In this document: piece by piece, positions 1 through 6,928 of the stretch | How positions within the stretch are numbered: the first letter of the stretch is position 1 | Layout of the letters: each line of letters begins with the position of its first letter | Assembly (NCBI GenBank): GCA_002430545.1 | Contig: DJCM01000019.1 | Coordinates: 1-20,424 of the forward strand | Reading direction: 5' to 3' | Origin: Flavobacteriaceae bacterium UBA5950 | GTDB lineage: Bacteria > Bacteroidota > Bacteroidia > Flavobacteriales > Flavobacteriaceae | DNA length: 20,424 bases | Program-made: the position numbers and the translations under genes | The notes under the pieces: generated by a model | Seen by the model: the letters and a program-made list of their open reading frames with translations, nothing else | What the model was told of the DNA's origin: nothing | Databases searched by the model: none

Positions 1-101
1 GCCCCAAATCTTACCATGAACTTAACCTACTTATGTTATGACATTGCTAAAGTACACTTTTTTTTTAATCTAAAGCTATTTTAAAGAAAATTTATGATTT
101 T

Positions 102-1991
102 TTAATATGCTCGTTGCTTGTTTCCTTCCATGAAATTGATGAAAGCTTGGTTGGCAACTCGATTGCCTCCGGGGGTTGGGTAATCCCCAGTAAAATACCA
201 GTCCCCTAAATTTTTAGGACATGAAAGGTGTAGTTTCTCAACATCCTGAAAAATAACATCGACCTCACATTGGATGCTCTCTTCTTTTACTAGAACAGCT
301 ATTTTTGCAGAAACCTGCTCTGTTGAAAACAACTCATATAACACATTGACAACATTTGTGGCTTCTGTGTCTGGTTTTTTCATTTCTTCTTTAGCTGCCT
401 GATAAACTGTTTCAAGCATTGATTCCTTATCAAAATCTTTTAACAACCCAAGCATTGCCTGAAAAGCAATAAGATCCTCCAAGCGAGCCATGTCTATTCC
501 ATAACAGTCGGGATAGCGAATTTGTGGTGCACTCGACACCACCACAATCTTCTTCGGAGACAGTCGGTCGAGGATTTTAAGAATGCTTTTCTTCAATGTT
601 GTCCCTCGAACAATACTGTCGTCAATAACAATCAGATTGTCGCTCTTTTTTACAGTATTATAGGTGATGTCATAAACGTGGGCAACAAGATCATCTCGAC
701 TGCTGTCTTCTGTAATAAACGTTCGAAGCTTTACGTCTTTTAGGATCACTTTTTCTGTTCTTGGTGTACAATTCAATAGCTTATCAAGGTCTGCCTCGGA
801 TGGGTTTGTCTTTACTGTCGCTATTGCTTGTTGTTTCAGATGAGATTGCACAGATTCTATGAGCCCATAAAATGCGGTTTCGGCTGTGTTGGGAATGAAA
901 GAAAACACAGTGTTTTCAAAATCATTGTCGATGGCCTGCTGTACTTTTGGGAAAAGGTATTTTCCTAAGGCCTTTCTTTCGTTGTAGATTTCTGCGTCAT
1001 TTCCTCTCGAAAAATAAATTCTTTCAAACGAACATGCTTTGAGCTCTCTAGCTGGTAAAATTTCTTTCATTGAGGTTGTTCCATTCTTTTTAATAATTAA
1101 AGAATGGCCTGGGAGAACCTCTTTGATTTCTTCAAAGGGAACATCAAATACTGTTTGAATCGCTGGGCGTTCTGATGCAGCAACAACAAATTCGTCGTTT
1201 TGAAAAAAGTATGCTGGTCGAATACCATTGGGGTCACGCATCAAAAATGCATCTCCATGCCCCAACATGCCACTAATGACATAGCCACCGTCAAAATTTT
1301 TGGTTGCCTTTTTAAGGATTTTCGAAACCTTTATGTTTTCTGCAATCATTGGGGATGCTTCTTGTTTAGAAAAGCCTTTCTTTTTTAATTTTTTATACTC
1401 TTTGGTCACTTCATCGTCGAGAAAATGTCCTATTTTTTCCATGACTGTGACAGTATCTGCCTTCACTTTTGGATGCTGTCCAAGTGTGACCAAATTGTCA
1501 AAAAGTTCGTTTACATTGGTCAGGTTAAAGTTTCCAGCCAACACCAAGTTTCGATGCATCCAATTGTTCTGACGCAAAAAGGGATGTACACTCGTGATGC
1601 TGTTGTTTCCAAATGTTCCGTAGCGCAAATGACCCATCATAATTTCACCTAAATATGGGTATGCTTGTTTGATTTCAAGGTCAGTTAAGTCTGTGTTTCC
1701 CAGCTCATGAAAAACAGTGTTTATGCTGCTGTTGATCTTCGAAAAAATATCTTGAATGGGTTGGTTTTCTGAAGATCGAACACGACTCATAAAGCTGTCG
1801 CCGGGGTTCATGTCAAATTTTATGCTCGCAAAACCAGCCCCGTCTTGACCACGGTTGTGCTGTTTTTCAAGCATCAAATACATTTTATAAATCCCAAAAA
1901 ACAAGCTGCCGTATTTTTCCTGATAATAGCGAAGTGGTTTCTGTAGCCGAAGAAGTGCTATCCCGCATTCGTGTTTAATCGAATCACTCAT
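102..1991 (-). CDS. PurF-like amidophosphoribosyltransferase (long Bacteroidota form)
   Basis: A 629-residue class II glutamine amidotransferase fused to a type I phosphoribosyltransferase, the architecture of PurF, which makes 5-phosphoribosylamine from PRPP and glutamine in the first step of purine synthesis. Cys9 follows an eight-residue leader and is the expected N-terminal nucleophile after leader removal. RGQDGAGFA and GNFNLTN match the PurF glutaminase pocket. The PRPP loop VIDDSIVRGTT lies near residues 455-465, and YPDCYGIDMARLEDLIA matches the PurF C-terminal region. It is over 100 residues longer than usual PurF (about 470-510), with extra material in the glutaminase half and at the C-terminus. 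The start is fixed because it is the only Met before Cys9. It lies 53 bp downstream of the pfkB-like gene in a minus-strand cluster with purN. Flavobacteria often carry a second, canonical purF elsewhere, so this may be a paralogue. The domain call is firm; the exact role is less so. Confidence 0.88.
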   Translation of the reverse strand: MSDSIKHECGIALLRLQKPLRYYQEKYGSLFFGIYKMYLMLEKQHNRGQDGAGFASIKFDMNPGDSFMSRVRSSENQPIQDIFSKINSSINTVFHELGNTDLTDLEIKQAYPYLGEIMMGHLRYGTFGNNSITSVHPFLRQNNWMHRNLVLAGNFNLTNVNELFDNLVTLGQHPKVKADTVTVMEKIGHFLDDEVTKEYKKLKKKGFSKQEASPMIAENIKVSKILKKATKNFDGGYVISGMLGHGDAFLMRDPNGIRPAYFFQNDEFVVAASERPAIQTVFDVPFEEIKEVLPGHSLIIKKNGTTSMKEILPARELKACSFERIYFSRGNDAEIYNERKALGKYLFPKVQQAIDNDFENTVFSFIPNTAETAFYGLIESVQSHLKQQAIATVKTNPSEADLDKLLNCTPRTEKVILKDVKLRTFITEDSSRDDLVAHVYDITYNTVKKSDNLIVIDDSIVRGTTLKKSILKILDRLSPKKIVVVSSAPQIRYPDCYGIDMARLEDLIAFQAMLGLLKDFDKESMLETVYQAAKEEMKKPDTEATNVVNVLYELFSTEQVSAKIAVLVKEESIQCEVDVIFQDVEKLHLSCPKNLGDWYFTGDYPTPGGNRVANQAFINFMEGNKQRAY

Positions 1992-1996
1992 CCTAG

Positions 1997-2004
1997 CAAA
2001 AATA
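1997..2004 (-). promoter_or_regulatory. possible Bacteroidota -7 element before the PurF-like gene
   Basis: On the minus strand this reads TATTTTTG, a full match to TAnnTTTG. It ends five bases before the ATG at 1991, so a transcript started here would be nearly leaderless. I see no TTG at normal -33 spacing, and the gene could instead be read through from pfkB 53 bp upstream. Confidence 0.35.
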
Positions 2005-2044
2005 AAGAATTTGTTTGCTACATCTTGCCTTCATGTTTTTTATT

Positions 2045-2971
2045 TCAAAAAGTTTTGAAATCTACAGACTTCTTTAGCATATCAACACGCTTTTTTATTT
2101 GTGAGATCGATGTGTTTACAATTGCTTTTGTTCCAAAATCTGTCACACAAAATGAAGCGACAGAAGACCCATACACCATTGCTGTTTTTAACACTTCAAA
2201 ATTCATTTCGGCTTGACTTGCCAAAAACCCTGCCATCCCTCCTGCAAAGGTGTCGCCGGCACCTGTTGGGTCAACGACATTATCCAATATCACTGCTGGT
2301 GCCAAAAAGGTTTGGTCTTTGTGGTAAAGCAGTGCTCCATGCTCTCCTTTTTTAATAATAACATAAGAAGGCCCCATGTCACTTATTTGTTTTGCTGCCG
2401 ACAATATATTGGTCTTGCCAGTCATTTGAAAAGCCTCCTCATCGTTGATGGTGATGATGTCTGTCTTAGACACCACTTGCATCAGTTCATCCCAAGTTCT
2501 CTCAATCCAAAAATTCATCGTATCGAGAATGATTGTCGTGTTTTGAGGGTTGATTTGACTGATCACTGATTCTTGTATGTCTGGATGAAGGTTTCCCAAC
2601 AATGCAACTTTGGCATCCTTAAAAGCATCGGGAACGATTGGATTGAAGTTCGCCAAAGTGTTGAGGTCTGTGACCAAAGTGTCTCGACGATTCATGTCCT
2701 TGTGATATCGTCCCTTCCAATAAAAGGTGTCGCCAGTGTTGTCAATCTCAACCCCTTCCATATTGATGTTTCTGTCAGCCAACTCTTCAAGATAATCTCC
2801 AGGAAAGTCTCTACCTACGATCGAAACAATTGCAGATTCTACCTCAAAAAAAGAGGTCGCCAAGGAGATGTATGTGGCTGATCCTGCAATCACTTTTCCA
2901 CTTGATCCAGATGGTGTTTCGACTTCGTCAAAAGCAATTGTTCCTACAACTAATACTTTATTTTTCTGCAT
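2045..2971 (-). CDS. PfkB-family carbohydrate/nucleoside kinase
   Basis: A 308-residue ribokinase/PfkB-fold kinase, expected to move a phosphate from ATP to a sugar or nucleoside hydroxyl in the cytoplasm. The anion-hole and catalytic motif DPTGAGDTFAGG starts at residue 234, with catalytic Asp240. An N-terminal substrate-side motif, AGSATYIS, lies at 29-36, and VIIKKGEHGALLY near 214 matches the conserved strand before the nucleotide site. Length is normal for the family. The ATG lies 2 nt past the stop of the purN-RNase HI gene, so the two are probably co-transcribed. The substrate cannot be read from sequence. The purine-synthesis neighbours suggest a ribose- or nucleoside-related substrate, but that is inference only. 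Confidence 0.9.
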   Translation of the reverse strand: MQKNKVLVVGTIAFDEVETPSGSSGKVIAGSATYISLATSFFEVESAIVSIVGRDFPGDYLEELADRNINMEGVEIDNTGDTFYWKGRYHKDMNRRDTLVTDLNTLANFNPIVPDAFKDAKVALLGNLHPDIQESVISQINPQNTTIILDTMNFWIERTWDELMQVVSKTDIITINDEEAFQMTGKTNILSAAKQISDMGPSYVIIKKGEHGALLYHKDQTFLAPAVILDNVVDPTGAGDTFAGGMAGFLASQAEMNFEVLKTAMVYGSSVASFCVTDFGTKAIVNTSISQIKKRVDMLKKSVDFKTF

Positions 2972-2973
2972 AT

Positions 2974-4017
2974 TTATTGTTTTTGTTGATATCCAACGTC
3001 TTCGATTTGACTCTCTGTTTTTTTTGATGCTTCAACTGCCATTTTATCACAGCTCTCGTTTTGTGGGTGTTGATTGTGTCCTTTGATCCATTCCATTCGA
3101 ACCCTGTGTTTGCGATACTGTTCTAAAAATTCTTTCCAAAGGTCTACGTTTTTTTTGTTTTTAAAGTTTTTTTTCTCCCAGCCAAAGACCCACTTCTTTT
3201 CAACTGCTTCGCTAACATATTTAGAGTCAGTGTACACAACAACATCAAGTGGCGATTGTTTCAATAGCTGCAATCCTTTGATCACTGCTTTCAACTCCAT
3301 TCTATTGTTGGTGGTATGAATAAACCCCTGAGCATAGGTTCTTTTATAAGGCGTCCCTTCCCACTCCAAAATTAAACCATATCCGCCTGGGCCTGGGTTT
3401 CCTCTTGCAGCTCCATCGGTGTAGAGATTCACTCTTTTTTCTGTTGGAATGAGTAGTTTTTCAATCTGCTCGGTTAAATGTTGGTGTTCGAGCTTGTGAA
3501 TTTTTTGTGCCAAACTCTCGCAGGTTTCTTGGCGGTCAACTGTTGTTTTGGCCTGAAAAATGATAGCCCCCTCGTCATATTGGCTGTTTACATAATGGAT
3601 GCTTATACCGCTTTCTAGTTCTTTAGCATCAATCACTGCTTGATGAACATGGCGACCAAACATTCCTTTTCCGCCAAATTTTGGTAACAAGGATGGATGA
3701 ATATTGATTATTTTATCAGGAAATGCATCAACAATATGGGGTGGTATTTTCCATAAAAAACCAGCCAAAACAATAAGGTTGGGGTTTTTGTCTTTCAGCT
3801 CTGCCAACAATGCGTTTGGATCGTTGAGTTGTTCGCGACTAAAAACAAATGTCGACACGTTGAGTTCTTTGGCTCGTTCGATGACAAACGCAGAAGGGTT
3901 GTTGGTGTAAACTCCTGCAACTTTTACGTCATTGATTGGAGAAAAATGACGAATAATTTGCTCGGCATTTGTTCCTGATCCAGAAGCAAATATCAAAATT
4001 GTATGATGTTTGGACAT
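2974..4017 (-). CDS. PurN-RNase HI fusion (GAR transformylase + ribonuclease H)
   Basis: One 347-residue frame holding two complete enzymes. Residues 1-190 are phosphoribosylglycinamide formyltransferase, which formylates GAR with 10-formyl-THF in purine synthesis. They show ASGSGTNAEQ at 11-20, NIHPSLLPKFGGKG from 105 with catalytic Asn105 and His107, and Asp148 in QYDEG. Residues 195-333 are RNase HI, which cuts RNA in RNA-DNA hybrids, with Asp201 (YTDGAARGNPGPGG), Glu241 (NNRMELKA), Asp264 (VYTDSKYV), His314 (IKGHNQ) and Asp324. All expected catalytic residues of both enzymes are present. There is almost no linker (IPTEKRV). The junction codons contain an A6 run; one A fewer would split the gene into purN and a GTG-started rnhA. 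It leads the cluster with pfkB and the PurF-like gene and is divergent from acpP. Domain calls are firm; whether the fusion exists in the cell is open. Confidence 0.93.
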   Translation of the reverse strand: MSKHHTILIFASGSGTNAEQIIRHFSPINDVKVAGVYTNNPSAFVIERAKELNVSTFVFSREQLNDPNALLAELKDKNPNLIVLAGFLWKIPPHIVDAFPDKIINIHPSLLPKFGGKGMFGRHVHQAVIDAKELESGISIHYVNSQYDEGAIIFQAKTTVDRQETCESLAQKIHKLEHQHLTEQIEKLLIPTEKRVNLYTDGAARGNPGPGGYGLILEWEGTPYKRTYAQGFIHTTNNRMELKAVIKGLQLLKQSPLDVVVYTDSKYVSEAVEKKWVFGWEKKNFKNKKNVDLWKEFLEQYRKHRVRMEWIKGHNQHPQNESCDKMAVEASKKTESQIEDVGYQQKQ

Positions 4018-4034
4018 CGTTGTTGTTCGCTTTA

Positions 4035-4042
4035 CAAATCTA
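4035..4042 (-). promoter_or_regulatory. predicted -7 promoter element for the purN-RNase HI cluster
   Basis: The minus strand reads TAGATTTG, matching TAnnTTTG. It ends 17 nt before the ATG at 4017, giving a leader of about 12 nt. No TTG is visible at the usual -33 position, so the call rests on the -7 match, its placement and the divergent-gene setting. Confidence 0.5.
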
Positions 4043-4138
4043 CATATTTATTGGGTGTGTTTCAGATTTGAATGAGTCAGAATTTTAAAAGAGTGGTAAG
4101 ATTTTATTCGGATTGAGTTAATAGAGCCAAACTTTTCT

Positions 4139-4146
4139 TATTTTTG
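4139..4146 (+). promoter_or_regulatory. predicted -7 promoter element for acpP-fabF-rnc
   Basis: TATTTTTG matches TAnnTTTG exactly. A TTG at 4113-4115 lies 23 bases upstream as a possible -33 element. The start point should fall near 4151-4153, about 22 nt before the acpP ATG. This also argues against the in-frame TTG at 4144 as a start, because it lies inside the promoter element. Confidence 0.55.
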
Positions 4147-4173
4147 CCCCCAACTAACATTAAAACTTCTTAT

Positions 4174-4407
4174 ATGTCTGATATTGCATCACGTGTAAAA
4201 GCCATAATCGTAGATAAATTAGGTGTTGACGAAAACGAAGTCGTTTCTGAAGCTAGCTTTACAAATGATTTGGGTGCAGACTCTTTGGATACTGTTGAAC
4301 TGATCATGGAATTTGAAAAGGAATTCGATATCCAAATCCCCGATGACCAAGCTGAAAACATCGCCACTGTTGGACAGGCAGTCCAATATATAGAGGACGG
4401 AAAATAG
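4174..4407 (+). CDS. acpP: acyl carrier protein
   Basis: A 77-residue acidic acyl carrier protein that carries growing fatty-acyl chains on a 4'-phosphopantetheine arm during type II fatty-acid synthesis. The attachment site is Ser37 in GADSLDTVELIM, followed by the acidic helix II that ketosynthases recognise. Length is typical. The frame could extend to a TTG at 4144, but that extension (MPPTNIKTSY) is not part of the family and overlaps the promoter, so the ATG at 4174 is chosen. fabF follows after 6 nt, the common acpP-fabF order, and rnc follows fabF. This is the first gene of a plus-strand operon. Confidence 0.97.
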   Translation: MSDIASRVKAIIVDKLGVDENEVVSEASFTNDLGADSLDTVELIMEFEKEFDIQIPDDQAENIATVGQAVQYIEDGK

Positions 4408-4413
4408 ATATTT

Positions 4414-5664
4414 ATGCAGAATAAACGCGTTGTCGTAACAGGTCTTGGCGCGTTAACTCCTATAGGAAATGGAATTCCAGCTTATTGGGATGGTTTGATC
4501 TCTGGAAAAAGTGGAAGTGTTCCTATAAGTTATTTCGACGCCTCAAAATTTAAAACTCAATTCGCGTGCGAGTTGAAAGACTACGATCCCAACGACCATT
4601 TTGATCGCAAGGAAGCTCGTAAAATGGATCGCTTCACCCAATATGCAATGGTTGCTAGTGATGAAGCTATTGATGATGCTGGTTTCCATTTGGAATCGCT
4701 GGATAAAACTCGCGTTGGCGTTATTTGGGGCGCAGGTATTGGTGGGTTGGAGACCTTTCAAAATGAAGTTCTCAATTTCGCAGCAGGAGACGGAACCCCT
4801 CGTTTCAACCCATTCTTTATTCCGAAAATGATCCCTGACATTGCACCAGGAATGATCTCAATCAAGCATGGTTTTCAAGGTCCTAATTTTGCAACTGTTT
4901 CGGCATGTGCCTCTTCTGCAAACGCCCTTATTGATGCGCTAAACTATATCCGTTTGGGTCATGCTGATGTAATGGTCTGTGGTGGTTCAGAGGCTTGTAT
5001 CACTATTGCTGGTGTTGCTGGTTTCAACGCCTTACATGCCCTTTCCACACGCAACGACGATCCTCGAACCGCTTCTCGCCCCTTTGATAAAGACCGCGAT
5101 GGTTTTGTGTTGGGAGAAGGCGCTGGTGCTTTGGTCATAGAAACCTTGGAGCATGCGCAAAAAAGAGACGCTACAATCTATTGTGAAATTGTTGGTGGTG
5201 GCCTTTCTGCAGATGCCTATCACATGACAGCTCCTCACCCAGAAGGGATTGGCGCTGCGCTTGTCATGGAAAACGCACTCAAAGATGCTAACGTGTCTTC
5301 CAATGAAGTGGATGCGATAAATATGCATGGCACCTCAACCCCTCTTGGTGATGTGGCTGAATCTGGTGCTTTGAAAAAAGTTTTTGGAGACCATTTGTAC
5401 AACATGAATATCAACTCAACAAAGTCTATGACTGGTCATTTGTTGGGTGCTGCTGGTGCTGTGGAAGCAATTTCAACCATCTTATCTATTCAACATGGTA
5501 TTGTTCCACCAACAATCAACCACTTCACAGACGATGAAAACATCGACCCAAAAATAAACTTCACGTTCAACAAAGCACAGGAAAGAGATATCAATGTTGC
5601 AATGAGCAACACCTTCGGATTTGGTGGGCATAATGCATGTGTCGTCATGCGTAAAATTGTATGA
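4414..5664 (+). CDS. fabF: 3-oxoacyl-[acyl-carrier-protein] synthase II
   Basis: A 416-residue beta-ketoacyl-ACP synthase II, which extends acyl chains by condensing acyl-ACP with malonyl-ACP. The thiolase-fold Cys-His-His triad is complete: Cys165 in VSACASSANA, His305 in NMHGTSTPLGD and His342 in SMTGHLLGAAG, with the supporting Lys337 just before. FGFGGHNACVV near the C-terminus is the glycine-rich FabF/FabB signature. Length matches E. coli FabF (about 413). It lies between acpP and rnc with 6-nt gaps on both sides, so the three genes are almost certainly one transcript. Confidence 0.97.
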   Translation: MQNKRVVVTGLGALTPIGNGIPAYWDGLISGKSGSVPISYFDASKFKTQFACELKDYDPNDHFDRKEARKMDRFTQYAMVASDEAIDDAGFHLESLDKTRVGVIWGAGIGGLETFQNEVLNFAAGDGTPRFNPFFIPKMIPDIAPGMISIKHGFQGPNFATVSACASSANALIDALNYIRLGHADVMVCGGSEACITIAGVAGFNALHALSTRNDDPRTASRPFDKDRDGFVLGEGAGALVIETLEHAQKRDATIYCEIVGGGLSADAYHMTAPHPEGIGAALVMENALKDANVSSNEVDAINMHGTSTPLGDVAESGALKKVFGDHLYNMNINSTKSMTGHLLGAAGAVEAISTILSIQHGIVPPTINHFTDDENIDPKINFTFNKAQERDINVAMSNTFGFGGHNACVVMRKIV

Positions 5665-5670
5665 TTTGAT

Positions 5671-6414
5671 ATGGGGTTGATTTCGCTTCTAAAAAAGTCC
5701 AAGCCCCAACGTTCGTTCAAGCAAACCATTTCAGAAATTATTGGGTACACCCCAAAGAAGATTTACCTTTTCGAACGAGTTTTTACCCATCGATCGCTAG
5801 AAAAAGTTGATGATGATGGAAGAAAAATAAACTACGAACGTTTAGAGTTTCTTGGAGATGCAGTTCTAGGAACAATCATTGGAAATTATCTGTTTACAAA
5901 AATGCCTGTCGCAGATGAAGGAACACTGACGCAGATGAGGTCCAAAATTGTGCGTAGGGACTTTTTGAATCATGTGGGCAAGTCTCTTAATTTGTATCCT
6001 TTACTTCAATCAAGAACTGAAAAAAATCAGTATAGCGACGATGTTCATGGAAACATTTTTGAAGCTTTGGTTGGAGCTGTTTTTGTGGATGGTGGGTTTT
6101 TGAAGTGCCGTTCTTTTGTCGAGAGAAAAGTAATCCAACCTTATGTTGATTTGGATGATTTGAAAAGTCGTGTGATAAGCTACAAGGGGACTTTGGTCAA
6201 TTGGTTTCAAAAGCAAAAAATGACCTATGAATATGATGTGTTTGAGGATTCTGGGGCAAACAAACTCATGTTTAAAGCCAAACTCTTTGTCGACAAAACG
6301 CTTGTTGCCTCTGCGCGCGCGACAAACAAAAAAAAGGCTGCAGAAAAAGTGTCCAAAAGAGCTTATTTTAAGTTTGCAGACCAAATGCAAGAAAAAAAAC
6401 ACAACCAACTGTAA
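5671..6414 (+). CDS. rnc: ribonuclease III
   Basis: A 247-residue RNase III that cuts double-stranded RNA in rRNA processing and mRNA turnover. The signature ERLEFLGDAVLG begins at Glu56, with Glu59 and Asp63. The second acidic cluster reads HGNIFEALVG: Glu121 matches the essential E. coli Glu117, but Asn118 stands where E. coli has Asp114. A C-terminal double-stranded RNA-binding domain covers about 168-238 (YKGTLVNWFQ to NKKKAAEKVSKRAY). An N-terminal stretch of about 20 residues before the catalytic domain is longer than in E. coli. It is the third gene after acpP and fabF; the linkage to lipid-synthesis genes is common in bacteria. Confidence 0.95.
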   Translation: MGLISLLKKSKPQRSFKQTISEIIGYTPKKIYLFERVFTHRSLEKVDDDGRKINYERLEFLGDAVLGTIIGNYLFTKMPVADEGTLTQMRSKIVRRDFLNHVGKSLNLYPLLQSRTEKNQYSDDVHGNIFEALVGAVFVDGGFLKCRSFVERKVIQPYVDLDDLKSRVISYKGTLVNWFQKQKMTYEYDVFEDSGANKLMFKAKLFVDKTLVASARATNKKKAAEKVSKRAYFKFADQMQEKKHNQL

Positions 6415-6451
6415 TGTATTCTTTTTTTGCCATTCAACTCACGAACAGTTG

Positions 6452-6459
6452 TATATTTG
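6452..6459 (+). promoter_or_regulatory. predicted -7 promoter element for the IPExxxVDY-pyk unit
   Basis: TATATTTG matches TAnnTTTG, with a TTTG at 6426-6429 located 22 bases upstream as -33 element. The start point should be near 6464-6466. This supports translation from the ATG at 6478 rather than the in-frame TTG at 6427, which lies in the -33 region. Confidence 0.55.
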
Positions 6460-6477
6460 TTTGACCAAACAGCAATT

Positions 6478-6927
6478 ATGATCAAGCATACGCTTTCGCT
6501 GTCTATCGATAATTCTGATGATGATTGGATATGTATTCACACACCAATCCCTGACTATCAAATGGCGTATCATATCAATAAAATCTTTTCCGTTCTCTTG
6601 CGTCGTCGTCCAGAAGACTATGCTTCAAAACAAGCAGAACAAAAGTTTCCTATCTTTAGCTATCAAAGAAGAAAAGAGGGTGTGCACTGGCATTTGATTC
6701 GAAACAAAGCGAAAACAATGGATTCGCCCTACACTGAAAGTCAACTGTTCTCCACTGCTGAAACTCGTTACTTGTTCAAACAACTAAACGGGGTTGATTA
6801 TCTGCTTTCTGTTGGTGTAAAAGAGTCCGAAAATGTTCAAAAAAATTTAGGCCAGCTCCCCTACATACAGTCTTGCTACTCACTGCCCGAACATGTAATA
6901 CACTTAAAACAACAACTTAGCTTTTAA
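6478..6927 (+). CDS. IPExxxVDY-family-like protein (divergent, function unknown)
   Basis: A 149-residue soluble protein resembling the Bacteroidota IPExxxVDY family, small uncharacterised proteins often encoded between rnc and pyk. Visible similarity: an N-terminal region with ICIHTPIPDYQMAYHINKIF, a central basic and aromatic stretch, and LNGVDYLLSVGV near residue 110, which corresponds to the family's IPExxxVDY segment. Here VDY is kept but the IPE triplet is not. No signal peptide, membrane segment or catalytic motif is seen. The ATG at 6478 is chosen because the upstream TTG at 6427 lies before the predicted transcription start. The stop is one base before the pyk ATG, so expression is probably coupled to pyruvate kinase. 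Family placement rests on position and partial motif. Confidence 0.72.
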   Translation: MIKHTLSLSIDNSDDDWICIHTPIPDYQMAYHINKIFSVLLRRRPEDYASKQAEQKFPIFSYQRRKEGVHWHLIRNKAKTMDSPYTESQLFSTAETRYLFKQLNGVDYLLSVGVKESENVQKNLGQLPYIQSCYSLPEHVIHLKQQLSF

Positions 6928-6928
6928 A

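Noticed and set aside
1..101. Possible gene, terminator or RNA at the left edge
   Set aside because: AT-rich with a T9 run at 58-66, but no stable hairpin, tRNA shape or coding frame. A TAAGATTTG-like string at 5-13 on the minus strand has one base too many for the promoter consensus.
2213..2569. 118-residue plus-strand open frame opposite the PfkB kinase gene
   Set aside because: Cys-rich nonsense reading across the conserved kinase motif; shadow of the real gene.
3433..3442. Canonical A AAA AAG -1 ribosomal frameshift signal at the purN-RNase HI joint
   Set aside because: The heptamer is present, but not in the zero-frame phase needed for a -1 slip; the -1 frame also gives no nearby stop. 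Only loss of one base or a +1 shift gives a short PurN.
4144..4173. N-terminal extension of acyl carrier protein from TTG
   Set aside because: The TTG lies in the predicted -7 element, and the added ten residues are not part of the family.
6010..6408. 132-residue minus-strand open frame inside rnc
   Set aside because: The reading is low-complexity and opposite conserved RNase III codons; no family resemblance.
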